Positions 10,101-17,427 of a DNA stretch of 64,000 nt are shown here, in pieces. Location of the stretch: positions 1-64,000 of the forward strand of contig CAYSHK010000039.1 of assembly GCA_964430935.1 (NCBI GenBank), written 5' to 3'. Position 1 is the stretch's first letter. Every line of letters starts with the position of its first letter. Both the position numbers and the translations under genes were made by a program. Below the pieces are notes generated by a model. It searched no databases. It was given only the letters and a program-made list of their open reading frames with translations, and was not told the origin of the DNA. This stretch comes from Thermopetrobacter sp964430935. Lineage in GTDB: Bacteria > Pseudomonadota > Alphaproteobacteria > Rhizobiales > Aestuariivirgaceae.

Positions 10101-11841
10101 GCGAGACCTCCAGGCGCTTCAGGGCGGAGGTCTCGTTGATGCCCAGCAGGTTCGGACGCGGCCCGATGAAGGAGATCAGGCTCATCACCGACTCCTCGCG
10201 GATCGGGTCGATCGGCGGATTGGTCACCTGCGCGAACAGCTGGTGGAAATAGTCGTAGAGCAGCCGCGGACGCTCGGAAAGCGTCGGCAGCGGAGTGTCC
10301 GTGCCCATGGAGCCGACGCCCTCCTGACCGGTGTTGGCCATCGGCGCCATGAGGGTCTTCACGTCCTCCTGGGTGTAGCCGAAGGCCTGCTGGCGGTCGA
10401 GCAGGGAGACGTTGGTCTTCGGCGCCGAACGGCCCACGTCGGGCAGTTCCTTGAGCTTGAACTGACCCTCCTGCAGCAGCGAACGGTAGGGCCGCGAGGT
10501 GGCCAGCTGGCGCTTGATCTCCTCGTCGGGAATGATCCGCCCCGCCTCGAGATCGACGAGCAGCATCTTGCCCGGCTGCAGGCGCCACTTCTCGACGATC
10601 TTCTCCTCGGGCACGTCCAGCACGCCCATCTCGGAGGCGAGGATGAGATGGTCGTCGGAGGTGACCAGATAGCGCGCCGGCCTCAGACCGTTGCGGTCCA
10701 GCGTGGCGCCGATCATCCGTCCGTCGGTGAAGGCCACCGCCGCCGGGCCGTCCCAGGGCTCCATGAGCGCGGCATGGTACTCGTAGAAGGCGCGCCGCTC
10801 CTCGTCCATCAGCGGATTGCCGGACCACGCCTCCGGAATCATCAGCATCATGGCGTGCGGCAGCGAGTAGCCGCCGAAGTAGAGCAGCTCCAGCGCGTTG
10901 TCGAAGCAGGCGGAATCGGACTGGCCCTCGTAGTGGATCGGCCACAGCTTCTCCAGATCCCCGCCGAGGATGTCGGAACGCATGGCCTCCTTGCGCGCCG
11001 CCATCCAGTTGACGTTGCCGCGCAGGGTGTTGATCTCGCCGTTGTGGCAGATCATCCGGTAGGGATGCGCCAGCGGGAAGGAGGGGAAGGTGTTCGTCGA
11101 GAACCGCTGGTGCACCAGCGCCAGCGCCGATACGAAGCGCTCGTCGGCCAGATCGGGGTAGTACCGGGCGAGACGGTCGGGCAGCACCAGGGCCTTGTAG
11201 ACGATGGTGCGCGAGGAGACCGACGGCGGGTAGTACTCCTCCGCCGACAGGCCCAGTTCGTTGCGCACCCGGTTGGACACCACCTTGCGGGCCACGTAGA
11301 GCTTGCGCTCGAAATGGTCCTGATCGGCGATGCCCTCCCCGCGGCCGATGAAGATCTGGCGCATGACGGGCTCGCCGGGCTTCACGGACTCGCCGAGCTG
11401 CGAGGAATCCACGGGTACGTTGCGCCAGCCGATGAGCGTCAGCCCCTCGTCGCGCAGCGTCTCCTCCCAGATCCGCTCCACCTCGACCCTGCGGGCGTCG
11501 TCGCGGGGCATGAACAGGAAACCGATGCCGTACTCGCCCTCGTCCGGCAGGGAGAAGCCCAGACGCTCCGCCTCCGCGGCGAAGAAGGCATGGGGGATCT
11601 GCACCAGGATGCCGCAGCCGTCTCCGGCCTCCGGATCGGCTCCGACGGCGCCGCGATGTTCCAGGTTGGCCAGAATCCGCAGGCCCTTCTCCACGATCTC
11701 GTGGCTCTTCTCGTTGGTGATGCGGCAGATCATGCCGATGCCGCAGTTGTCGTGCTCGTTCGCCGGATCGTAGAGACCGCGGCGTTCCGGCCGGCGCGGT
11801 CCGACCCGGGCGAATTCGGCCTCGTCGATGTGCCTGTTCAT
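7141..11841 (-). CDS. gltB: Glutamate synthase (NADPH) large subunit
   Basis: About 1566 aa alpha subunit, which makes two glutamates from glutamine and 2-oxoglutarate. From ATG 11841 (AAGGA 7 nt upstream) there is a 32-residue propeptide ending DN. The class II amidotransferase nucleophile follows as Cys33 (CGIGMICRI), which becomes N-terminal after cleavage. Next come the central domain, the FMN/synthase domain (GGTGASPLTSIKHAG) and the 3Fe-4S cluster CVMMRKCHLNTCPVG. A C-terminal GxGxG beta-helix closes the protein (GGCVVVIGPTGRNFAAGMSGG). The frame is open further upstream, but that part is not GltB-like. It is transcribed together with gltD for ammonia assimilation. Confidence 0.96.
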   Translation of the reverse strand: MNRHIDEAEFARVGPRRPERRGLYDPANEHDNCGIGMICRITNEKSHEIVEKGLRILANLEHRGAVGADPEAGDGCGILVQIPHAFFAAEAERLGFSLPDEGEYGIGFLFMPRDDARRVEVERIWEETLRDEGLTLIGWRNVPVDSSQLGESVKPGEPVMRQIFIGRGEGIADQDHFERKLYVARKVVSNRVRNELGLSAEEYYPPSVSSRTIVYKALVLPDRLARYYPDLADERFVSALALVHQRFSTNTFPSFPLAHPYRMICHNGEINTLRGNVNWMAARKEAMRSDILGGDLEKLWPIHYEGQSDSACFDNALELLYFGGYSLPHAMMLMIPEAWSGNPLMDEERRAFYEYHAALMEPWDGPAAVAFTDGRMIGATLDRNGLRPARYLVTSDDHLILASEMGVLDVPEEKIVEKWRLQPGKMLLVDLEAGRIIPDEEIKRQLATSRPYRSLLQEGQFKLKELPDVGRSAPKTNVSLLDRQQAFGYTQEDVKTLMAPMANTGQEGVGSMGTDTPLPTLSERPRLLYDYFHQLFAQVTNPPIDPIREESVMSLISFIGPRPNLLGINETSALKRLEVSQPIISNKGLEKIRAIGDISDNQFQTITLDITYNVGRGAEYMGEALENICRKAEKAVRDGYNIIILSDRLVGPDRLPVPALLATSAVHHHLIRAGLRTSVGLVVETGEAREVHHFVTLGGYGAEAVNPYLAFETIENMRLYLGGDISEKEAVKRYIKAVDKGILKVMSKMGISTWQSYCGAQIFDAVGLNSEFIEKYFTGTNSAVEGVGLKEVAEETLRRHELAFSDAPVLKNFLDVGGEYAQRVRGERHHWTASTVANLQHAVRGNIPEKYRAYAEEMNRRGREAMTLRGLFRIRDAEEMGRTPVPLEEVEPASEIVKRFATGAMSFGSISREAHTTLAIAMNRMGAKSNTGEGGEEPDRFKPLPNGDSERSAIKQVASGRFGVTTEYLVNADAIQIKMAQGAKPGEGGQLPGHKVNPVIAKVRHSTPGVGLISPPPHHDIYSIEDLAQLIFDLKNVNPRAEISVKLVSEIGVGTVAAGVSKARADHVTISGFDGGTGASPLTSIKHAGSPWEIGLAETQQTLVLNHLRGRIAVQVDGGMRTGRDVVVGALLGADEFGFATAPLIAEGCVMMRKCHLNTCPVGVATQDPELRRRFRGKPEHVINYFFFVAEEVREYMARMGFRTFDEMIGQSDFLDKEEALDHWKAKGLDFSRIFARPDVPDHVAIYHCEAQKHPIDDILDRKLIDLARPALEERQPVKAEVEVRNTDRTIGAMLSGEVAKRYGHAGLPDDTIHFSMRGTAGQSFGAWLARGVTLDLVGEANDYVGKGLSGGRIIVRPPEESGIVPEESIIVGNTVLYGAITGECYFRGVAGERFAVRNSGAVAVVEGVGDHGCEYMTGGCVVVIGPTGRNFAAGMSGGIAYVLDEEGDFERRCNLAMVDLEPVPAEEDEAEREGHQSGDMETHGLVDVMRDMSGHDAERLRALLENHLHYTNSRRAAEILEKWEEYLPKFVKVMPVEYRRALAEMEQMRARGGDLEKEIGMEDRS

Positions 11842-12263
11842 GTGCGTCCTTCTTCCCCTGTCATCAAGTCCGTGGCGTATCGTGCGTGGTCCGCCCGTCC
11901 GCTGCCGCCGTGGTGTCCCGGCCGGCGCGGCGCGTTCCATGGCAAAACCTGCCGATAAGGGCGTCCCGGCGATTCCGAAAGGGCGCGGCGCCCGAACGGA
12001 GCGCGATCCCGGACCGGAAGGCTCCGGCCCCATTTTCCGCAAGCCGGACTGCGGCGTCCGGCCCGCCGACGGCATGCCCGCATCCGCCGGCGTCTCGCCG
12101 ATTTAGGACAGTCATTCTGTCCCAGTTTTGCCGGTTATGCCAGAAATCCGCCCCGCAGGCAAGCAGTCCGCGGGTGCCGGATGGCCGCAGGTACGGAAGT
12201 TCCATGGCATGGAAGCGGACGGAATGCTAAGGCGGTATGACTTGCCGGAGGGAGGTGCGGAAA
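11842..12263. promoter_or_regulatory. Divergent promoter region gltB / threonine aldolase, with a palindromic operator candidate
   Basis: A 422-bp spacer without a credible gene. The clearest element is the inverted repeat GGACAG-TCATT-CTGTCC at 12106-12122, flanked by AT-rich ATTTA and CAGTTTTG. It could be a repressor or activator site serving gltB, the aldolase gene, or both. I could not assign it to a named regulator, and no convincing -35/-10 pair stands out. Confidence 0.45.
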
Positions 12264-13295
12264 ATGAATTTCGCCAGCGACAACGTCGGCCCGGTCCACC
12301 CGAGCATCATGGCCGCCGTCATGGCCGCCAACGAAGGGTCCGCCATGCCCTACGGCGGCGACGATCTCACCGCCCGCGCGGTGGAGCGCATCCGGGAGGT
12401 CTTCGACCACGACGCGGAGGTCTTCCTCGTCGCCACGGGCACCGCGGCCAACGCGCTGGCGCTGTCCGCGATCGTGGATCCCTTCGGCGGCGTGCTGGCC
12501 CACGGGGAGGCCCACGTCAACACCGACGAATGCGGCGCTCCCGAGCTGTTCACGGGCGGCGCGAAGATCATCCCCCTGCCCGGCGAGGGCGGCCGGATCC
12601 CTCCCGCCGCCCTGCGGGAACGGCTGGCCGCGTTCGTCCACGGCGAGCACCAGGTTCTCCCGCAGGCCCTCTCCCTGACCAATGCCACGGAGTACGGCGG
12701 AGTGCTGACCCCGGAGGAAACCGCCGGGCTGGCCGCCATCGCCCACGCCCATGGCCTGGGGGTGCATCTGGACGGAGCCCGTCTGGCCAATGCGCTGGCC
12801 GCCCTGGAATGCACCCCCGCGGAAGCGACGTGGAAGGCCGGCGTGGACGTGCTTTCCTTCGGCCTGACGAAGAACGGCGCCATGTGCGCCGAGGCGGTGG
12901 TCTTCTTCGACCGCGAACGGGCGCACCGTTTCGCCTGGCGCCGCAAGCGGGCCGGTCAGCTGCTTTCCAAGGGCCGCTACCTCGCGGCACAGTTCCTCGC
13001 CGCCCTTCAGGATGACCTGTGGCTGGACCTGGCCCGCCACGCCAACGCCATGGCCGCCCGGCTGGCGGAGGGACTGACGGGACTGCCCGGAATCCGGACG
13101 GCCCATCCCGTGCAGGCGAACGAGGTCTTCGTGCATCTGCCGCGCCCCCTGCATGCGGCGCTCGTGGAGGCAGGCGCCATCTACTATCCGTGGCGCGAGA
13201 CGGAGCAAACGGTCCTTGCGCGACTGGTGACCTCCTGGGCCACCAGTGCGGAGGAGGTGGATCGCCTGATCTCCCTCGCGAGGGCGTCCGCCTAA
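12264..13295 (+). CDS. Low-specificity L-threonine aldolase family PLP enzyme
   Basis: About 343 aa fold-type I PLP enzyme, which cleaves threonine or allo-threonine to glycine and acetaldehyde. Visible features are the N-terminal FASDNVGPVHP, ATGTAANALAL near the cofactor phosphate site, HLDGARL (Asp and Arg contacts to PLP) and SFGLTKNGA, whose Lys forms the Schiff base. The C-terminus ends RLVTSWATSAEEVD as in LtaE. ATG 12264 is chosen because GGAGGGAGGT lies 7 nt upstream; the frame extends 9 codons further. It may be monocistronic. Related beta-eliminating lyases share the fold, so the exact substrate is less certain than the family. Confidence 0.9.
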   Translation: MNFASDNVGPVHPSIMAAVMAANEGSAMPYGGDDLTARAVERIREVFDHDAEVFLVATGTAANALALSAIVDPFGGVLAHGEAHVNTDECGAPELFTGGAKIIPLPGEGGRIPPAALRERLAAFVHGEHQVLPQALSLTNATEYGGVLTPEETAGLAAIAHAHGLGVHLDGARLANALAALECTPAEATWKAGVDVLSFGLTKNGAMCAEAVVFFDRERAHRFAWRRKRAGQLLSKGRYLAAQFLAALQDDLWLDLARHANAMAARLAEGLTGLPGIRTAHPVQANEVFVHLPRPLHAALVEAGAIYYPWRETEQTVLARLVTSWATSAEEVDRLISLARASA

Positions 13296-13351
13296 TGGAA
13301 AAATCCTTCTCCCGCTATGAAAAGCGCACGATCACTCACCATGTTCGATCT

Positions 13352-13375
13352 GGAAATTTCCTAATTTCCGGAAAT
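13352..13375. promoter_or_regulatory. Two adjacent AT-rich palindromes upstream of a small secreted protein gene
   Basis: GGAAATTTCC (13352-13361) and ATTTCCGGAAAT (13364-13375) are perfect palindromes 2 bp apart, 33 bp before the next start codon. They stand out in a GC-rich genome and look like operator half-sites or a stem. The binding protein is unknown. Confidence 0.4.
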
Positions 13376-13408
13376 GTGGAGTAAAGAAAAGCAGGTGGGA
13401 GCGACATC

Positions 13409-13864
13409 ATGAAACGGCGAACCCTGATCGGCATGTGCGTCGCGGCGGCATTGACGGGCATCGCCGGAACCGGCACGGCATCGGCGGAGACGCCGTGGCT
13501 CAATGGCGGCGTATCCGTGCCTCTGCGCGAGGGCATGATCGTAAGGGGCGATCCGGGCATGCTGCCCTGGCCCTGGTACGCCTTCCCGGTGTCCTTCTAC
13601 GACGACGTCTACGTGATCCGCCGCTGGCCGCGCAGATACCGCACCAACATCCGCAACGGCGCCGTGCATGGTCCGAAAGCCCGCCTCGGCTGCCGCCAGG
13701 TGCGGACCATGATCCGCCGGCGGGGCTACGCCGCGCCACGCGCCAGGGATTGCAAGGGACGCCGCTACGTCTTCGTCGCCAGACGCGGCGGAAGGACATG
13801 GCGCATCACGGCGGACGCGATCAACGGAAGAATCCTGAGGGTCGTTCCGTCGCGTCGGCGCTGA
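13409..13864 (+). CDS. Small basic secreted protein, PepSY-like C-terminal region
   Basis: 151 aa with a clear Sec signal peptide (MKRRTLIGMCVAAALTGIAGTGTASA). The middle is tryptophan- and proline-rich. The C-terminus is very basic, with two cysteines (LGCRQVRTMIRRRGY, ARDCKGRRYVF) and ends WRITADAINGRILRVVP. This resembles the short alphaproteobacterial periplasmic proteins with a PepSY-like fold, whose function is not established. Its last 44 bp overlap the end of the convergent oxidoreductase gene. GGTGGGAG is upstream of the ATG, so expression is plausible. No specific function is claimed. Confidence 0.75.
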   Translation: MKRRTLIGMCVAAALTGIAGTGTASAETPWLNGGVSVPLREGMIVRGDPGMLPWPWYAFPVSFYDDVYVIRRWPRRYRTNIRNGAVHGPKARLGCRQVRTMIRRRGYAAPRARDCKGRRYVFVARRGGRTWRITADAINGRILRVVPSRRR

Positions 13865-16800
13865 TCTCCCTTCGGAACGCCTCCACCGCGCGCCGCCTGA
13901 CATGACCGAAACCGCGTATGCGCTCGGCCAGGCGGGCGGTCCTCACCGCATCCGCATGGGTTGCCGGCCCGAGATCCGCCAGCAGCCTCTCCACCAGTGC
14001 CCTGTATTCCCCGGGCAGAGCCCGCTCCAGGCGCCGCTCCTCTCCGTATCCGAACGGATCCAGAGGGGTCCCGCGCAGAAAGCGCATGCGGGCGAGAAGC
14101 GGCATCAGAGCCGTCATCCAGCCCCCGAAGGCGCGCTTGCGCGGTCTGCCCGTCACCGGATCGCGGCGGGCCAGAAACGGCGGCGCCAGATGCAGACGCA
14201 CGCGCGCATTTTCCCCGAAACGACGCCGGATCTCCTCCCGGAAGGCGGGGTCCGCATGCAGGCGGGCCACCTCGTATTCGTCCTTGATTGCGACAAGGCG
14301 CGCCAGCTGCCGGGCCACCACCCGGGCAAGCTCGTCCGAGCCGCACCTTTCCTCCTCCACCCGCCGCACGCGCTCCACGAATGCACGGTAGGCCTCCGCG
14401 GCGTCGGCATCGCCCCAGTCACGGATCAGACGTACGCCGCGTTCGACCATCTCCTCCAGCGTCTCCCCGGGCGCTTCGTCCGGCCGCAGACCCGCCGCCC
14501 GCAGCACGCCGTCCGGATCATGTGCCATCGCGCGCCCCCAGTCGAAGGCGGCGACGTTCGCCTCCACCGCCACCCCGTTGAGCCGGATCGCCTCGAGAAC
14601 CGCCCGCCTCGGAACCGGAACCAAGCCCGTCTGCCAGGCCATGCCCGCCAGAAGCATGTTGGCGTAGATGGAATCCCCCAGCAGGGCGGTGGCCAGCTCC
14701 GTGGCGTCGCGGAAGACGGCGGAAGCGGTCGCCGTCCGGATGCGCGCACGCATGTCCTCGGCGGGAAACTCCAGATCCGGATCATGTGTGAACTGCGCCG
14801 GCATGATCCTGTGGTCGTTCACCACCGCCGTGGTGGCCTGCGGATCGCACAGCCGCAGAACGCGCTTCGACGCCGCGGTGAGCAGATCGCATCCGAGCAG
14901 CAGATCCGCCCCGCCGGGCGCGGTACGGATCGCCGCGATATCCTCCGGGCGGCGGGCGATCTTCAGATGCGACAGGACCGCACCGTTCTTCTGCGAGATG
15001 CCCGACTGGTCGATGATTCCGGCCCCCATGCCCTCCAGCTGCGCCGCCTGGGCGAGAATCTGGCCCACGGTGACCACCCCGGTGCCGCCGATGCCCGCGA
15101 CGGCCATGGAAAAGACCCGATCCGGAGGGCGGATCGCGGGCTCCGGAACCTCCGGCGGATCGCCCGCGCCCTTCCGCCCGCGGACCCGGCCGCCCTCGAC
15201 CGTCACCATGGCCGGACAGAATCCCTCGAGGCAGAGATAGTCGCGGTTGCACACCGACTGGTCGATCCGGCGCTTGCGCCCCCAGGGGGTGTCCACCGGC
15301 ACGATGGCGACGCAGTTGGAGACGTCCGCGCAATCCCCGCAGCCTTCGCAGACGGCCTCGTTGATGTGCACCAGCCGCGCCGGTTCCGGGGCCAGGCCGC
15401 GCTTGCGGCGGCGGCGCAGCTCCGCGGCGCACGTCTGGTCGTAGATGAGCATGGAGACGCCGGGGACGCCGCGCATCTCCTCCTGCACCGCATCCAGCTC
15501 CCCGCGGGCGTGGAAGGTGGTGCCCGGAGGGAAGGCCCGCCCCGACCAGCGGCTCGGCTCGCGGGAGACGACGGCGATCCGCTCGACGCCTTCCGCCCGC
15601 GCCTGCCAGGCGATGTCCGGCACCGTGATGTTTCCGTCGATCCCCTGTCCGCCGGTCATCGCCACCGCGTCGTTGTAGAGGATCTTGAAGGTGATGTTCA
15701 CGCCCGCCGCCCGGCAGGCGCGGATGGCCATCAGGCCGGAATGGGCATAGGTGCCGTCACCCATGTTCTGGAACACGTGCCGGCGCTTCGAGAAGGGTGC
15801 CTCGCCGATCCAGTTGGCCCCCTCGCATCCCATCTGGGTGAACCCCTCGGTGCGCCTGTCGGGCATCAGCTGCACCAGCCAGTGGCACCCGATGCCCGCG
15901 TATCCGCGCGCACCTTCCGGCAGCCGCGTCGAGGTGTTGTGGGGACAGCCGGCGCAGAACCACGGCACACGGACGTAGTCGCCGGGTAGGTCGAGCACCG
16001 GATGGGCGGAGATCCGCTCCAGCCTCTCCAGGGCCCCGTCCAGGTCCGCGTCCCGCGGCAGCCGGTCGCCGACGGCACGGGCGATCGCGAGCGGATCGAG
16101 CACTCCGTGCGCGGGGAAGAGCATCTCCCCCTTCTCGTCGCGCTTGCCCACGATGCGCGGCGCGCCGGGCCGTCCATAGAGCAGCTCGCGCAGCTGGGGC
16201 TCGATGATGCCGCGCTTCTCCTCGACGACGATCACCGTTTCCAGCCCTTCGGCGAACCGCGTGGCCACCTGCGGCTCCAGCGGCCACACCATGCCGATCT
16301 TCAGCAGCCGGATTCCCAGTTCCCGCCCGCGCGCCTCGTCGATGCCCAGCTCCGCCAGCGCCTGGAGCGTGTCCATCCAGCTCTTGCCCGTGGAAACGAT
16401 GCCGATCCTCGGCGAAGGTCCGCCATCCCATACGATCCTGTCGATCCCGTTGGCCCGGGCGAAGGCGCGGGCGGCCTCGGGCTTGTGCAGATGCAGGCGC
16501 CGCTCCAGCGTGAACCTGTCCTCGCCCGCCCGGATGTTGAGCCCGCCCTCCGGCATGTCGAAATCCTCCGGAAGACGGATCCGCACCCGGTGCGGATCGG
16601 CATCGACCGTGGCCGTCGATTCGATGTTCTCGTGGATGCACTTCAGCCCCACCCAGCATCCGCTGTAGCGCGACAGGGCGAATCCCAGCATGCCGTAGTC
16701 GAGGATCTCCTGCACTCCGGCCGGGTTCAGGATGGGCATCATGGCGTCGATCAGGGTGAATTCGCTCTGATGCGGCACGGTCGAGGATTCCGCGCCATGG

Positions 16801-17243
16801 TCGTCGCCCATCAGCACCAGCACTCCGCCATGCTCGGCGGAACCGGCGGAGTTGGCATGGCGGAAGACGTCGCCGCAGCGGTCCACGCCCGGCCCCTTGC
16901 CGTACCAGATGCAGAAGACGCCGTCCTTGTCGCCTTCGCCGCGGATGGCCACCTGCTGCGCGCCCCATACGGCGGTGGCCGCCAGTTCCTCGTTGATGCC
17001 CGGCTGGAAGAGGATGTCCCGCGGCTTCAGGAGATGCTCCGCGCGCTCGAAATGCATGTCGAGCGCGCCCACCGGAGAACCGCGGTAGCCGGTGGCGAAG
17101 CCGCCCGTGTCCAGGCCCGCCTCCTCGTCCCGCATCTTCTGGGCGAGCATGAGCCGCACGATGGCCTGCGAGCCGTTGAGTATGACCCGGTGTCTGGACA
17201 GGTCGAGCCTGTCGGAAAGGGACGGACGGCCCTTCTTGGCCAT
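13821..17243 (-). CDS. Fused indolepyruvate:ferredoxin oxidoreductase (IorA-IorB type)
   Basis: About 1140 aa single-chain enzyme that oxidatively decarboxylates aryl-2-oxoacids to acyl-CoA with ferredoxin. Order: pyruvate-oxidoreductase-like N-terminal domain (GGFATGYRGSPVGALD); TPP-binding domain (GCEGANWIGEAPF, DGTYAHSGL); a cysteine cluster CEGCGDCADVSNC with CNRDYLCLEGFC for Fe-S binding; gamma domain (GIGGTGVVTVGQIL, QSGISQKNGAV); and a C-terminal extension of about 250 aa. ATG 17243 (MAKKGRPSLSD) is preferred, but an ATG at 17303 is possible. It lies downstream of the TRAP genes on the same strand, with a terminator between. The 3' end overlaps the convergent small gene by 44 bp. Confidence 0.92.
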   Translation of the reverse strand: MAKKGRPSLSDRLDLSRHRVILNGSQAIVRLMLAQKMRDEEAGLDTGGFATGYRGSPVGALDMHFERAEHLLKPRDILFQPGINEELAATAVWGAQQVAIRGEGDKDGVFCIWYGKGPGVDRCGDVFRHANSAGSAEHGGVLVLMGDDHGAESSTVPHQSEFTLIDAMMPILNPAGVQEILDYGMLGFALSRYSGCWVGLKCIHENIESTATVDADPHRVRIRLPEDFDMPEGGLNIRAGEDRFTLERRLHLHKPEAARAFARANGIDRIVWDGGPSPRIGIVSTGKSWMDTLQALAELGIDEARGRELGIRLLKIGMVWPLEPQVATRFAEGLETVIVVEEKRGIIEPQLRELLYGRPGAPRIVGKRDEKGEMLFPAHGVLDPLAIARAVGDRLPRDADLDGALERLERISAHPVLDLPGDYVRVPWFCAGCPHNTSTRLPEGARGYAGIGCHWLVQLMPDRRTEGFTQMGCEGANWIGEAPFSKRRHVFQNMGDGTYAHSGLMAIRACRAAGVNITFKILYNDAVAMTGGQGIDGNITVPDIAWQARAEGVERIAVVSREPSRWSGRAFPPGTTFHARGELDAVQEEMRGVPGVSMLIYDQTCAAELRRRRKRGLAPEPARLVHINEAVCEGCGDCADVSNCVAIVPVDTPWGRKRRIDQSVCNRDYLCLEGFCPAMVTVEGGRVRGRKGAGDPPEVPEPAIRPPDRVFSMAVAGIGGTGVVTVGQILAQAAQLEGMGAGIIDQSGISQKNGAVLSHLKIARRPEDIAAIRTAPGGADLLLGCDLLTAASKRVLRLCDPQATTAVVNDHRIMPAQFTHDPDLEFPAEDMRARIRTATASAVFRDATELATALLGDSIYANMLLAGMAWQTGLVPVPRRAVLEAIRLNGVAVEANVAAFDWGRAMAHDPDGVLRAAGLRPDEAPGETLEEMVERGVRLIRDWGDADAAEAYRAFVERVRRVEEERCGSDELARVVARQLARLVAIKDEYEVARLHADPAFREEIRRRFGENARVRLHLAPPFLARRDPVTGRPRKRAFGGWMTALMPLLARMRFLRGTPLDPFGYGEERRLERALPGEYRALVERLLADLGPATHADAVRTARLAERIRGFGHVRRRAVEAFRREISADATERPSGFFR

Positions 17244-17373
17244 GACCTTCTCGCGCTCCCTGCGGGTCGGAGCCGTCGCTTCGCGCCGCGACGGATGCCC
17301 CATGGGTCAACATTGCTGACGTAATTTTACGCCCTTCCCTCCCCGCCAGTCAAACCTGCGCCTCCGGGGCGGA

Positions 17374-17406
17374 AAAGACCCCGCGGCGAGATCCCGCGGG
17401 GTCTTT
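17374..17406 (-). terminator. Terminator after dctM
   Basis: A perfect 13-bp inverted repeat (17374-17386 AAAGACCCCGCGG, 17394-17406 CCGCGGGGTCTTT) with a 7-nt loop, 22 bp beyond the dctM stop. Read on the minus strand it ends in GGTCTTTTCC, a modest T-run. Confidence 0.85.
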
Positions 17407-17427
17407 CCGCGATTCGGAAGAATCGCC

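Noticed and set aside
7312..11958. Very long open frame on the + strand (over 1500 codons) opposite gltB
   Set aside because: It is the antisense shadow of a high-GC gene: His/Arg/Ala/Gly-rich, no family motifs, while the minus strand encodes a complete, motif-rich GltB.
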